Source: CADCSY01 sp038255685 | GTDB taxonomy: Bacteria > Actinomycetota > Acidimicrobiia > Acidimicrobiales > CADCSY01 | Direction: 5' to 3' | DNA length: 15,674 bases | NCBI GenBank assembly: GCA_038255685.1 | Contig: JBBSLC010000069.1 | Location: 1 to 15,674 of the forward strand | Shown: piece by piece, positions 1 through 6,885 of the stretch | How positions within the stretch are numbered: position 1 is the stretch's first letter | Layout: each line of letters begins with the position of its first letter | The notes under the pieces: generated by a model | Seen by the model: only the letters and a program-made list of their open reading frames with translations | What the model was told of the DNA's origin: nothing | The model's database searches: none | Translations under genes and position numbers: made by a program

Positions 1-789
1 CACGTCGTACCCCTGCGCCTCGATCCGGTCGAGGATGCGGCTGTAGAGGGCGCGGGCAGCGACGATGCAGCGCGCCGACGTGGGGGGCAGCAGGTCCACG
101 CCCAGGTCGGCCGAGGCGTACAGCGCCCGGCACCGGTCGATCTCGAAGCGCATGAGCTCGACGAAGCCCGGTGTCGCGGTCCGGTCGACGAGCGCCTGCT
201 CGGCGTCGAAGCGGCGGACGTCCTCCTGCGGGAGGTACACCCGCCCACGATCGAGGTCCTCATCGACGTCGCGGAGGAAGTTCGTGAGCTGGAAGGCGTC
301 GCCGAGGTCCCGGGCGTGCTGCTTCGCCTCGGGCGCGAGCGGCTCGAGGATCGGCAGCATCATCTCGCCGATGACCGCGGCCGAGCCGTCCATGTAGCCC
401 CGGAGGTCCTCCCACGTCTCGTAGGACGCGACGGTGAGGTCCATGGTCATGGACCGCAGGAAACGGCGGAAGCACTCGACGTCGATGTCGAACGCCCGCA
501 CGGTGTGGACCACGGCCTTCAGCACGAGGTCGGTGGAGTCACCGGCCTCGAGGTCCTCGAAGAACCGATCGCCGAAGTCGGCCAGCGCCTTGGCCCGCAC
601 GTCGGTGGGCTGGGGGCCGAGGTCGTCGACGATGTCGTCGGCGTACCTGCAGAAGCCGTAGAGGGCGTGGACGTGGTGGCGCTTGACCCGGGGCAGCGCA
701 TAGGTCGACCAGTAGTAGGTCGTGCCGTACGCCTTGTTCAGCTGCCGGCAGCGCTCATAGCTCTCGTCGAGGGTCGGTGCGGGGATCAC
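1..789 (-). CDS. crtB: Phytoene synthase, C-terminus cut by window edge
   Basis: Squalene/phytoene synthase family. It condenses two geranylgeranyl diphosphates to phytoene, the first committed step of carotenoid synthesis. 263 residues are visible; the family is usually about 300, so only the C-terminal tail is missing. Both aspartate-rich Mg-diphosphate motifs are intact: DDIVD at residues 51-55 (in CRYADDIVDD) and DVDED at 174-178 (in NFLRDVDEDLDRGRVYLP). The start is GTG at 789-787, which overlaps the TGA of crtI as GTGA. Translation is therefore probably coupled to the desaturase. It is the last visible gene of the crtE-crtI-crtB unit. A squalene or diapophytoene synthase is the main alternative, but the adjacent CrtI and long-chain prenyl synthase argue for phytoene. 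Confidence 0.93.
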   Translation of the reverse strand, partial: MIPAPTLDESYERCRQLNKAYGTTYYWSTYALPRVKRHHVHALYGFCRYADDIVDDLGPQPTDVRAKALADFGDRFFEDLEAGDSTDLVLKAVVHTVRAFDIDVECFRRFLRSMTMDLTVASYETWEDLRGYMDGSAAVIGEMMLPILEPLAPEAKQHARDLGDAFQLTNFLRDVDEDLDRGRVYLPQEDVRRFDAEQALVDRTATPGFVELMRFEIDRCRALYASADLGVDLLPPTSARCIVAARALYSRILDRIEAQGYDV

Positions 790-2258
790 CGTTGCAGCCT
801 GCCGACCCGTTCGGCGGCGAGGCGACCCGAGACCAGGACCATGGGCACCCCGACCCCGGGGACGGTGCTCGACCCGACGAACACAAGCCCTGGTGCTCGC
901 TTGTCGACGTTGCTCGGGCGGAAGGGCCCGGTCTGGAGGAAGCGGTGGGAGAGGGCGAAGGGCGTCCCCCGCTCCATCCCCATGCGCTCCCAGTCGAGCG
1001 GGTCGACGAACGACTCGACCTCGACGTCGACGGGATAGCCGAGCTCGGCGACCCGTGCGGTGAGCGAGGCCTGAACGCGCTCGCGCTCGACGGTCCAGTC
1101 GATGCGGCCGTCGAGGTTGGGCGTGGGCTCGAGCACGTAGAGCGTGTTGCACCCGTCGGGCGCGAGGCTCGGGTCGTCCTTGGAGTGGCAGGTGATGAGG
1201 ATCGACGGGTCGGGCATGCGGACGCCGTCTCGCAGCAGCGCCCGGAACGACTCGTTCCACGACGAGCCGAAGTGGATGTTGTGGTGGGCGGCCTCGACCG
1301 GCAGCTCGCCCCGCACGCCGGCGTGCCAGACGACGCACGACGGCGAGTAGTTGCCCTTGCGGGCCACGCGGGGCGCGTCCATCCCCCCGAGCAGGCTCTT
1401 GTAGGCGACGGGGAGGTCGGGGTTGGCCACGACGGCGTCGGCCCGCACCACCTCGCCGCTCACCAGGCGCACGCCCGTGACCCGTCCTGTGGAGCCCTGC
1501 TCGCGGAGGATGGTCTCGACGGTGGTGCCGTAGCGGAAGTCGACGCCGGCCTTCTCCGCCGCCGCCGCGAGGCCCCGCGGCATGGCGTGCATGCCCCCCT
1601 CGGGGAAGTACACGCCCTCGACGGAGTCCATGTAGGTGATGACGCAGTACAGGGCGAGCGCCTGGTAGGGGGCGAGGCCGGCGTACATGGACTGGAAGCT
1701 GAAGATCCGCTGGAGCCGCTCGTCGGAGAAGTACGAGGCGACCACCTTGTCGAGCTTGCGGAAGCCCCCCATGCGCACGAGCTTCAGCGCCGGCGCCAGC
1801 GGCCACATGAGGTCGAGGGGGGAGTCGAAGTTGACGTCGATGAAGTTCGCCAGCTCGAGCTCGTAGAGCTCGCGCAGCCAGTCCGAGAACCGTCCGAACG
1901 CCGCCGCCTCGGTTGGCCCGCACAGCGCACGGATCTCCTCGGTCATACGCTCCCGGCCGTGCCACACCCGCAGCGTGGAACCGTCCTCGTAGACGGCCCG
2001 GTACATCGGATCGACCGGCTTGAGGGTCACGAACGCTGCCATGTCCGCGCCGATCGCTTCGAAGCACGACTGGAGCAGCGCCGGCATGGTCATGACCGTC
2101 GCCCCGGTGTCGAAGCGGTAGCCCCCCTGCTCCAGGAGGCCGGTCCGTCCACCGGGTACGAGCTCGCGCTCGAGCACGACCACGTCGTGGCCAGCGCCAC
2201 GGAGGTGGCAGGCGGCCGAGAGGCCGCCGAGACCGGCGCCGATGACGATGACGTCCAC
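786..2258 (-). CDS. crtI: Phytoene desaturase (CrtI type)
   Basis: FAD-dependent carotenoid desaturase, 490 aa, a normal length for CrtI. It is expected to introduce double bonds into phytoene to give neurosporene or lycopene; the number of desaturation steps cannot be read from sequence. The N-terminal dinucleotide-binding fold is clear (MDVIVIGAGLGGLSAA, glycines 7, 9, 11 and 12, acidic residue E30). The C-terminal FAD/carotenoid signature FVGSSTVPGVGVPMVLVSG is at about 460-478. The start is GTG at 2258-2256, preceded by AGGA (2267-2264) with a 5-nt spacer. That Shine-Dalgarno overlaps the TAG stop of crtE. Downstream it overlaps crtB by 4 bases. A related CrtI-like oxidoreductase such as a CrtN or CrtD homologue is possible, but operon context favours phytoene desaturase. 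Confidence 0.93.
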   Translation of the reverse strand: MDVIVIGAGLGGLSAACHLRGAGHDVVVLERELVPGGRTGLLEQGGYRFDTGATVMTMPALLQSCFEAIGADMAAFVTLKPVDPMYRAVYEDGSTLRVWHGRERMTEEIRALCGPTEAAAFGRFSDWLRELYELELANFIDVNFDSPLDLMWPLAPALKLVRMGGFRKLDKVVASYFSDERLQRIFSFQSMYAGLAPYQALALYCVITYMDSVEGVYFPEGGMHAMPRGLAAAAEKAGVDFRYGTTVETILREQGSTGRVTGVRLVSGEVVRADAVVANPDLPVAYKSLLGGMDAPRVARKGNYSPSCVVWHAGVRGELPVEAAHHNIHFGSSWNESFRALLRDGVRMPDPSILITCHSKDDPSLAPDGCNTLYVLEPTPNLDGRIDWTVERERVQASLTARVAELGYPVDVEVESFVDPLDWERMGMERGTPFALSHRFLQTGPFRPSNVDKRAPGLVFVGSSTVPGVGVPMVLVSGRLAAERVGRLQR

Positions 2259-2265
2259 GACGGTC

Positions 2266-3333
2266 CTAGCGGTCCCGGGTGGCGATGTAGGTCGCCAGCT
2301 CGCAGAGGGCGTGCACCGCTTCGTCGGTGAGCGGCGCCGAGCTGGCGGCGTCGATGGCAGCGGTGGTGAGCTCGTCGATGCGGGCCTCTGCCTCGCGCAG
2401 CGCGCCGGTGTCGATGATCACCTGCTGGAGAGAGGCGATGTCCTCCTCGGTGAGCGTCGGGTCGCCGACGCGGTCGAGCAGCGCCGCTGCCGGTCCGGTC
2501 GCTCGCTCGAGGGCGACGGCGAGGATCGGTGTCGGCTTGCCCTCTCGCAGGTCGTCACCGACGGGCTTGCCGGTCGCCTCGGCGTCACCGAACGCACCGA
2601 GCACGTCGTCACGCAGCTGGAACGCCTCGCCGAGCGGATCCCCATAGGCCGACAGCGCCGGCTCGAGCTCGGGGAAGCGCCCGGCAAGGGCAGCGCCGAC
2701 GTGGAGCGGGCGCTCCACCGTGTAGCGCCCCGACTTGTACGAGGCGATCCGGCGGGCGGTGGCGAGGCCGACCCCGCCTCTCGCGGTGCCGAGGACGTCG
2801 AGGTACTGGCCGATGTTCAGCTCGACGCGGAGCTCGTCGTAGATGTCCCGTGCCGCCCTCGGTGCATCGGCGAGCAGGAGGTCGGCGTAGACGAAGGCGA
2901 GGTCGCCGACGAGGATCGCCACGCCCTCGCCGAAGCGTCGGGGTTCGCCTCGCCAGCCGCCGGCCTCGTGGACGGCCTGGAAGGTGCGGTGCGCCGTGTC
3001 CGCGCCTCGTCGGCGGTCGGAGCCGTCCATGACGTCGTCGTGCACGAGGGCGAAGGCGTGGAGGAGCTCGAAGCCCGCTCCTGCGTCGACGGCGATCGGG
3101 TCGGTGGGATCGCCGCCGGCGCCGACGAACGCCCAGTGGCAGAACGCAGGGCGCAGCCGCTTGCCGCCAGCGAGCACGAGGTCGGCCAGGCAGCTGATCG
3201 GTGCGTCTAGGTCAGCATCCACCGCTGACCAGCGGGCGCGCTCGGCGTCGAGGAGCGTGCGGAGCCGGTGCTCCACCCGCTCTGCGATCTCCCCCAGGCT
3301 GGCGGGTGCGCAGGCGGTGTCAGGCGTGGTCAC
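2266..3333 (-). CDS. crtE: Geranylgeranyl diphosphate synthase (trans-polyprenyl synthase)
   Basis: Class I trans-isoprenyl diphosphate synthase, 355 aa. It supplies the C20 diphosphate used by the downstream CrtB. Visible family landmarks are GGKRLRP (56-62, diphosphate binding), the first aspartate-rich motif DDVMD (99-103) and the second aspartate region DDVLGAFGD (242-250) followed by TGKPVGDDLREGK. The DDxxG second motif is the form common in actinobacterial long-chain synthases. It is the first gene of the carotenoid operon, 7 nt before crtI. The start is GTG (3333-3331). No good Shine-Dalgarno is visible, and a candidate -10 lies about 36 bp upstream. Chain length (C15, C20 or longer) cannot be settled by reading alone; C20 is inferred from the neighbours. 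Confidence 0.9.
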   Translation of the reverse strand: MTTPDTACAPASLGEIAERVEHRLRTLLDAERARWSAVDADLDAPISCLADLVLAGGKRLRPAFCHWAFVGAGGDPTDPIAVDAGAGFELLHAFALVHDDVMDGSDRRRGADTAHRTFQAVHEAGGWRGEPRRFGEGVAILVGDLAFVYADLLLADAPRAARDIYDELRVELNIGQYLDVLGTARGGVGLATARRIASYKSGRYTVERPLHVGAALAGRFPELEPALSAYGDPLGEAFQLRDDVLGAFGDAEATGKPVGDDLREGKPTPILAVALERATGPAAALLDRVGDPTLTEEDIASLQQVIIDTGALREAEARIDELTTAAIDAASSAPLTDEAVHALCELATYIATRDR

Positions 3334-3368
3334 GGGAGAGGGTTCGGAGCGAGCGAGGCGATGGATCG

Positions 3369-3374
3369 AGGATA
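3369..3374 (-). promoter_or_regulatory. Candidate -10 element for the crtE-crtI-crtB operon
   Basis: TATCCT on the minus strand fits TANNNT and lies in the 93-bp gap between xseB and crtE (3334-3426). It would start transcription near 3362, giving a leader of about 29 nt before the crtE GTG. No convincing -35 hexamer is visible. The rest of the gap shows nothing else I can support. Confidence 0.35.
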
Positions 3375-3426
3375 GGTGCGCCGTCCGCCGTCGGGGAGGT
3401 CCGACCCCGACCGAGCAGTGGACCGA

Positions 3427-3702
3427 TCAGCTGGCGGGGATGCCGTCGGGGTCGCCGCCAGGTGCCTCGTCGGTCGCGGCCGGGTGCTGCGGGTGGAGGT
3501 CGGTGACGATGCGCTCCACCTCGAAGCGGGTGGTGGCGATGCGGTCGCGGCACTCGCGGATGAGCGCTGCTGCCCTCGCGACCTTCGTCGCGAGGTGGTC
3601 GACGTCGAGCTCGTCGCCCTCGAGGTCGTCGAGGATGAGCTCGAGCTCTTCGACCGCCTCGGCGTAGCGGAGGTCCTTGGCGGGGGTCGGTGCATCGGTC
3701 AC
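3427..3702 (-). CDS. xseB: Exodeoxyribonuclease VII small subunit
   Basis: 91-aa acidic, helical protein of the XseB family. It assembles with XseA into exonuclease VII, which degrades single-stranded DNA to short oligonucleotides in repair and mutagen tolerance. The core is recognisable: YAEAVEELELILDDLEGDEL followed by VDHLATKVARAAALIRECRDRI, the usual helix-turn-helix hairpin of small subunits. The C-terminal 20 residues are Pro/Asp/Gly-rich and probably disordered. The start is GTG at 3702-3700, overlapping the xseA stop as GTGA. An open frame continues upstream to 3858, but that stretch is the antisense-frame shadow of xseA and reads as Arg/His/Pro-rich noise. The order xseA-xseB with an overlap is the normal arrangement. 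Confidence 0.93.
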   Translation of the reverse strand: MTDAPTPAKDLRYAEAVEELELILDDLEGDELDVDHLATKVARAAALIRECRDRIATTRFEVERIVTDLHPQHPAATDEAPGGDPDGIPAS

Positions 3703-5189
3703 GGGGTGGTCTCCGGTTCGGTCGGTGCCAGGGGGTTGACGGCGCGGACGGTGCTGTCGACCGTGCCGTCGGCGAGGGTGGTGTGCAGCTCGGTCCCTGC
3801 GGCGATGTCGGCGGTGGACCGGACGAGGGCGCCCCCGGCGGTGCGGGTGATGGACCACCCTCGAGCGAGGGCGCGAGCGGGGTCGACCGCGTCGGCGCGC
3901 GCCGCCAGCACGTCGAGGCGTGCGGCGCGGGCGGCGGTCGTGGCGGCACCGGCGCGACGGAGGCGGATCGCAGCGGCCGCGAGCTCGACCTCGTGTCGGC
4001 GCAGCACCTGGTCGACGCGGCTGGGGTCGATGCGGCGGACCGCGCGCCCAAGGCGCGCCTCGGAGTCGTCGAGCTGCGCTGACGTGCCCCGCTCGAGCCT
4101 GCGGCCGTCCTCCCGCACGCGACCCTCGGCGCCGGCGAGCGCGAGCACCACCAGATGGGAGACCCGGGTGGCCTGGGTGTCGAGCGTGCCCTGCGCCCGG
4201 CTGACGGCCCCCCCGGCTCGGGCCACCAGCGTGCCGGCACCGGCGTCGAGCCCCTGCTCGGCTCGCCGGTGGGCGAGGGTCGCCTGGCGGACGATCCCAG
4301 CCCAGGTCGCCTCACCGGTGGTGATCGCCCGCCGGACCTGCTCCACGACGGCAGCGGCGCACGCCGTCGGCGTCTTGTACGCGGTGTGGGCGACGGCGTC
4401 GGCGACGCTGGTGTCGATCTCGTGGCCGATCCCGGTGAGCACGGGGACAGGTGCGGCGGCGACGGCTCGGGCGATGCGCTCGGCGTCGAACGTGGCGAGG
4501 TCGGTCCGGGAGCCGCCGCCCCGCACGAGCAGCACGACGTCGGGCGCCCAGGCGAGCGAACGGGCGAGGGCGGCCAGGACCGATGCCTCGGCTCCCTGTC
4601 CCTGGACCCGGGCGTCGGCCACGGCGACGGCGAAGCCGAGCCCGCTGGCCTGGAGCTCGTGCAGCGCGTCGTGGCAGGCAGCCGAGCCGTCGCTCGTGAC
4701 GACGGCGACGCGTAGGGGGGCGACCGGCAGGGAGAGACGACCGTTGCGGTCGAGGAGGCCCTCGCTGGAGAGGGCGGCGAGCACCCGGTCCCGCTCGGCG
4801 GCGAGACGGCCGAGGGTGTGCACGGGGTCGATCTCGGAGACGACGAGCTGCACCCGGCCGTACCCGTACTGGACCCGGCCCCTGACCCGCACCTCGATGC
4901 CGTCGGTGAGGCGGAAGCCGGGGTGCTCGGCGAGGACCCGGTCGATCCGGAGCCGGCTCTGGCGGAGCACGACGGCGCCGATCGTGGCGGTGTCCCGTCC
5001 ACGTGCCTTCTCGCACAGCGAGAGGTACACGTTGCCCTTGGCGTTCGGCGGCCGGAGACCGTCGACCTCGCCCCTGACCCACACCTCGGCAGGGAAGGCG
5101 GCAGCCACCGCCCGGGTCAGACGGGTGGCGACCTGGCCGACGGTGAACGTCTCCTCCTGCTCGAAGAGCGCTCCCTGGTCCGCAGCCAC
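3699..5189 (-). CDS. xseA: Exodeoxyribonuclease VII large subunit
   Basis: 496-aa catalytic subunit of exonuclease VII. An N-terminal OB-fold (about 13-120) carries the typical VWVRGEVDGLRPPNAKGNVYLSL segment, split here as residues 36-58. The catalytic domain has VVTSDGSAACHD (163-174), RGGGSRTDLATFD (223-235) and GIGHEIDTSVADAVAHTAYKTPT (253-275), all strongly conserved in XseA. A long helical, Arg/Ala-rich segment (about 285-430) corresponds to the coiled-coil arm that binds XseB copies. The start is GTG (5189-5187). There is no Shine-Dalgarno, but CATCAT sits exactly 6 nt upstream, which is consistent with a leaderless mRNA. The gene is transcribed from the same strand as the toxin-antitoxin pair upstream (54-bp gap) and is coupled to xseB downstream. 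Confidence 0.95.
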   Translation of the reverse strand: MAADQGALFEQEETFTVGQVATRLTRAVAAAFPAEVWVRGEVDGLRPPNAKGNVYLSLCEKARGRDTATIGAVVLRQSRLRIDRVLAEHPGFRLTDGIEVRVRGRVQYGYGRVQLVVSEIDPVHTLGRLAAERDRVLAALSSEGLLDRNGRLSLPVAPLRVAVVTSDGSAACHDALHELQASGLGFAVAVADARVQGQGAEASVLAALARSLAWAPDVVLLVRGGGSRTDLATFDAERIARAVAAAPVPVLTGIGHEIDTSVADAVAHTAYKTPTACAAAVVEQVRRAITTGEATWAGIVRQATLAHRRAEQGLDAGAGTLVARAGGAVSRAQGTLDTQATRVSHLVVLALAGAEGRVREDGRRLERGTSAQLDDSEARLGRAVRRIDPSRVDQVLRRHEVELAAAAIRLRRAGAATTAARAARLDVLAARADAVDPARALARGWSITRTAGGALVRSTADIAAGTELHTTLADGTVDSTVRAVNPLAPTEPETTP

Positions 5190-5195
5190 CGACCC

Positions 5196-5201
5196 ATGAT
5201 G
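5196..5201 (-). promoter_or_regulatory. Possible -10 of a leaderless xseA transcript
   Basis: CATCAT (xANNNT) ends 6 nt before the xseA GTG, so the predicted +1 is the first base of the start codon. It departs from TANNNT at the first position. The support comes from the same spacing at other genes in the window. No -35 is evident. The 54-bp gap to vapC holds nothing else clear. Confidence 0.35.
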
Positions 5202-5243
5202 GCCCCGGCGTGCGACACCCTGGGGCGGGGAGGTATCGGCCGG

Positions 5244-5651
5244 CTAGCGAGAGGTCGGTCCAACCAGCTCGATGGTGGCCCGGTGGCCAGGCGAGCGAGC
5301 CAGCCGACGGTCGAGGGTGAGCAGCGGGGCGTCGAGCAGCTCGGCGAGGGCGACATAGGCGCCGTCGTACGCCGTGAGGTTCTCCCGCAGCTCCCACAGG
5401 CGCGGCAGGAGGACCTCGTGGTCGTAGCGCACGACGTCGAGCTGGGCGAGCGTCCGGATGGCGGTCTCGGCGAGCTGGGCTCCGATCGCACCCGTTCGGA
5501 CGAGTCGCGCCAGGACCTGCGCCACCTCGAGGGAGAGCAGGTGGGGGGCGTGAAGGGACTCGTTCGCAGGAGCGATGCGCGTCGCGACCATGCGTCCCGA
5601 CACCGACCCCGTGAGCAGCTCGACCGCAGCCGACGCGTCGAGCACGATCAC
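5244..5651 (-). CDS. vapC: PIN-domain toxin (VapC/FitB-like ribonuclease)
   Basis: 135-aa PIN-domain protein, the expected size of a VapC toxin, a Mg-dependent endoribonuclease that typically cuts tRNA or rRNA. The acidic metal-binding set is intact: D5 (MIVLDASAAVELL), E42 (SLEVAQVL), D96 (TAYDGAYVALAE) and D114 (LLTLDRRLA). The start is GTG (5651-5649), overlapping the antitoxin TGA as GTGA, so the toxin is probably made only with its antitoxin. The cellular target cannot be predicted from sequence. It sits between xseA and a divergently transcribed metallohydrolase. There are no mobile-element traces, and its base composition matches the neighbours. Confidence 0.9.
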   Translation of the reverse strand: MIVLDASAAVELLTGSVSGRMVATRIAPANESLHAPHLLSLEVAQVLARLVRTGAIGAQLAETAIRTLAQLDVVRYDHEVLLPRLWELRENLTAYDGAYVALAELLDAPLLTLDRRLARSPGHRATIELVGPTSR

Positions 5652-5875
5652 CGTCTGTCGCGCTCGGCCCGCACCAGCTCGGCAGCGCTCGGGTCGAGCA
5701 CGATCGGTGGAAGGGCGGCAAGGCGAGCGAGGATCTCATCGCGCGTCGGCCTCTCGGCGACACGACGGAGCTCCTCGAGGACGAGGTCGGAGAGCGACCG
5801 ACCACTCGCCGCCGCACGAGCCTTCAGGGTCCGGTGGAGGTCGTCGGGGACGTTGCGGACCTGGAGCGTCTTCAT
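5648..5875 (-). CDS. vapB: Ribbon-helix-helix antitoxin (VapB/FitA-like)
   Basis: 75-aa small antitoxin. The N-terminus MKTLQVRNVPDDLHRTLKAR followed by AAASGRSLSDLVLEELRR is a typical FitA-like ribbon-helix-helix DNA-binding domain: a beta strand, then helix-turn-helix. The C-terminal half (LDPSAAELVRAERDRR) is the likely toxin-neutralising tail. An in-frame ATG 30 bases upstream (5905) would add MQCAPKYAPC. I prefer 5875 because it matches the domain start and because TATGCT lies exactly 6 nt before it. It is expected to autoregulate by binding, together with the toxin, to repeats over its own promoter; an inverted repeat is present just upstream. Confidence 0.88.
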   Translation of the reverse strand: MKTLQVRNVPDDLHRTLKARAAASGRSLSDLVLEELRRVAERPTRDEILARLAALPPIVLDPSAAELVRAERDRR

Positions 5876-5881
5876 GCACGG

Positions 5882-5911
5882 AGCATACTTGGGTGCGCAC
5901 TGCATGCACCC
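5882..5911 (-). promoter_or_regulatory. Antitoxin promoter (-10 TATGCT) with inverted-repeat operator candidate
   Basis: On the minus strand TATGCT (5887-5882) lies 6 nt before the antitoxin ATG, so the transcript would be leaderless. Immediately upstream is the inverted repeat GGGTGC (5891-5896) / GCACCC (5906-5911) with a 9-nt centre. It occupies the -15 to -36 region, where a ribbon-helix-helix autorepressor would bind. The -35 match is poor. Operator function is inferred from position. Confidence 0.5.
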
Positions 5912-5943
5912 GGGACGGGCGACACCGTCGGTGGGTGCTCTGC

Positions 5944-5949
5944 CAGACT
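5944..5949 (+). promoter_or_regulatory. Possible -10 of a leaderless metallohydrolase transcript
   Basis: CAGACT (xANNNT) ends 6 nt before the GTG at 5956. No Shine-Dalgarno is present. An 11-nt palindrome CACCGTCGGTG lies upstream at 5923-5933 and could be an operator. It shares the 80-bp divergent region with the antitoxin promoter. Confidence 0.3.
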
Positions 5950-5955
5950 CAGGTC

Positions 5956-6885
5956 GTGGCCGAACGGATCGGTGATGGCGTCCTGCAGATCGACACGCTG
6001 CTCGGGGGGTGGGAGCGGGTCACTGCCGGCTACCTGATCGAGGGACCTGCGCCGGTGCTGGTCGAGACGGGGAGCCAGAGCTCGGTGCCCGCACTGCTCG
6101 CCGCCCTGGACGAGCTCGGCCTCGCCGCCGACGACCTCGCCGGCGTCGCTGTCACCCACATCCACCTCGACCACGCCGGCGGGGTGGGGGATGTGGCCCG
6201 GGCCTTCCCGAAGGCCACCGTCTACGTCCACGAGAAGGGCGCCCGCCACCTCGCCGACCCGAGTCGCCTCGTCGCCTCCGCCGAACAGGTCTACGGGTCG
6301 CTGCTCGACTCCCTCTACGGCCGTCTCGACCCGACGCCGCCCGAGCGCATCCGGGTGCTCGGCGACGGGGACGTGATCGAGGTCGGGCCAGGACGCACGC
6401 TGACGACGGTCGACTCCCCCGGCCACGCCAAGCACCACCTCGCCCTCCACGACGCCACCTCGGGCCTGCTCTTCGCCGGGGACGCCGTTGGCGTCCGACT
6501 CCCCGACGCCGGCGTGCTCCGCCCCTCGACGCCGCCGCCCGACTTCGACCTCGAGGCCGCCCTCGCCTCGCTCGTCCGCTTCGCCGACCGCAGCCCTGCC
6601 GGGATCGCCCTCGCCCACTACGGCCTCGTGCCCGACCCGACGACGATCCTCGAGGAGGCAGCCGACACCCTGCGGCGGTGGGCGCACGTCGCGGAGCAGG
6701 CGTGGCAGCGGGGGGGCGACATCGCTGCTGCGCTCGACGACGCCTTCTCCGACGAGCTCGACGGCACCGACGAGGCGATGCAGGAGAAGCTCGACACGCT
6801 CAACGGGGTGCACAGCAACGCCGCCGGCCTGCAGCGCTGGCTGGACCAGCGGACCCCAGCAGCGACGCACGAGCACCCGCACTGA
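5956..6885 (+). CDS. MBL-fold metallo-hydrolase
   Basis: 309-aa protein of the metallo-beta-lactamase fold. The dinuclear-metal ligands are complete: THIHLDH (H68, H70, D72, H73), H157 in DSPGHAKHH, D176 in LLFAGDAVG and H221 in ALAHYGLV. After the fold (about 1-225) comes an alpha-helical C-terminal domain (about 228-300) and a His-rich end (THEHPH). The substrate is unknown. The family covers glyoxalase II-like thioesterases, lactonases, phosphodiesterases and others, and the motifs alone do not choose. The start is GTG at 5956, placed by the onset of family-like sequence (AERIGDGVLQIDTL) and a -10-like hexamer 6 nt upstream. The frame is open back to 5575, but that part is antisense to the toxin-antitoxin genes. 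Its TGA shares one base with the alpha-galactosidase ATG (TGATG), so the two are probably translated together. Confidence 0.85.
   Translation: MAERIGDGVLQIDTLLGGWERVTAGYLIEGPAPVLVETGSQSSVPALLAALDELGLAADDLAGVAVTHIHLDHAGGVGDVARAFPKATVYVHEKGARHLADPSRLVASAEQVYGSLLDSLYGRLDPTPPERIRVLGDGDVIEVGPGRTLTTVDSPGHAKHHLALHDATSGLLFAGDAVGVRLPDAGVLRPSTPPPDFDLEAALASLVRFADRSPAGIALAHYGLVPDPTTILEEAADTLRRWAHVAEQAWQRGGDIAAALDDAFSDELDGTDEAMQEKLDTLNGVHSNAAGLQRWLDQRTPAATHEHPH

Noticed and set aside
777..3210. Plus-strand open frames across the carotenoid genes
   Set aside because: They are antisense to CrtI and CrtE, whose motifs are complete; the composition is His/Gly/Val/Arg shadow sequence.
5190..5243. GCCCC...GGGGC pairing between xseA and vapC as a terminator
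   Set aside because: Only five base pairs, a 15-nt loop and no T-tract; chance pairing is expected at this GC content.
5575..5955. Upstream extension of the metallohydrolase frame
   Set aside because: It is antisense to vapC and vapB and shows no similarity to the MBL fold; family-like sequence begins at GTG 5956.
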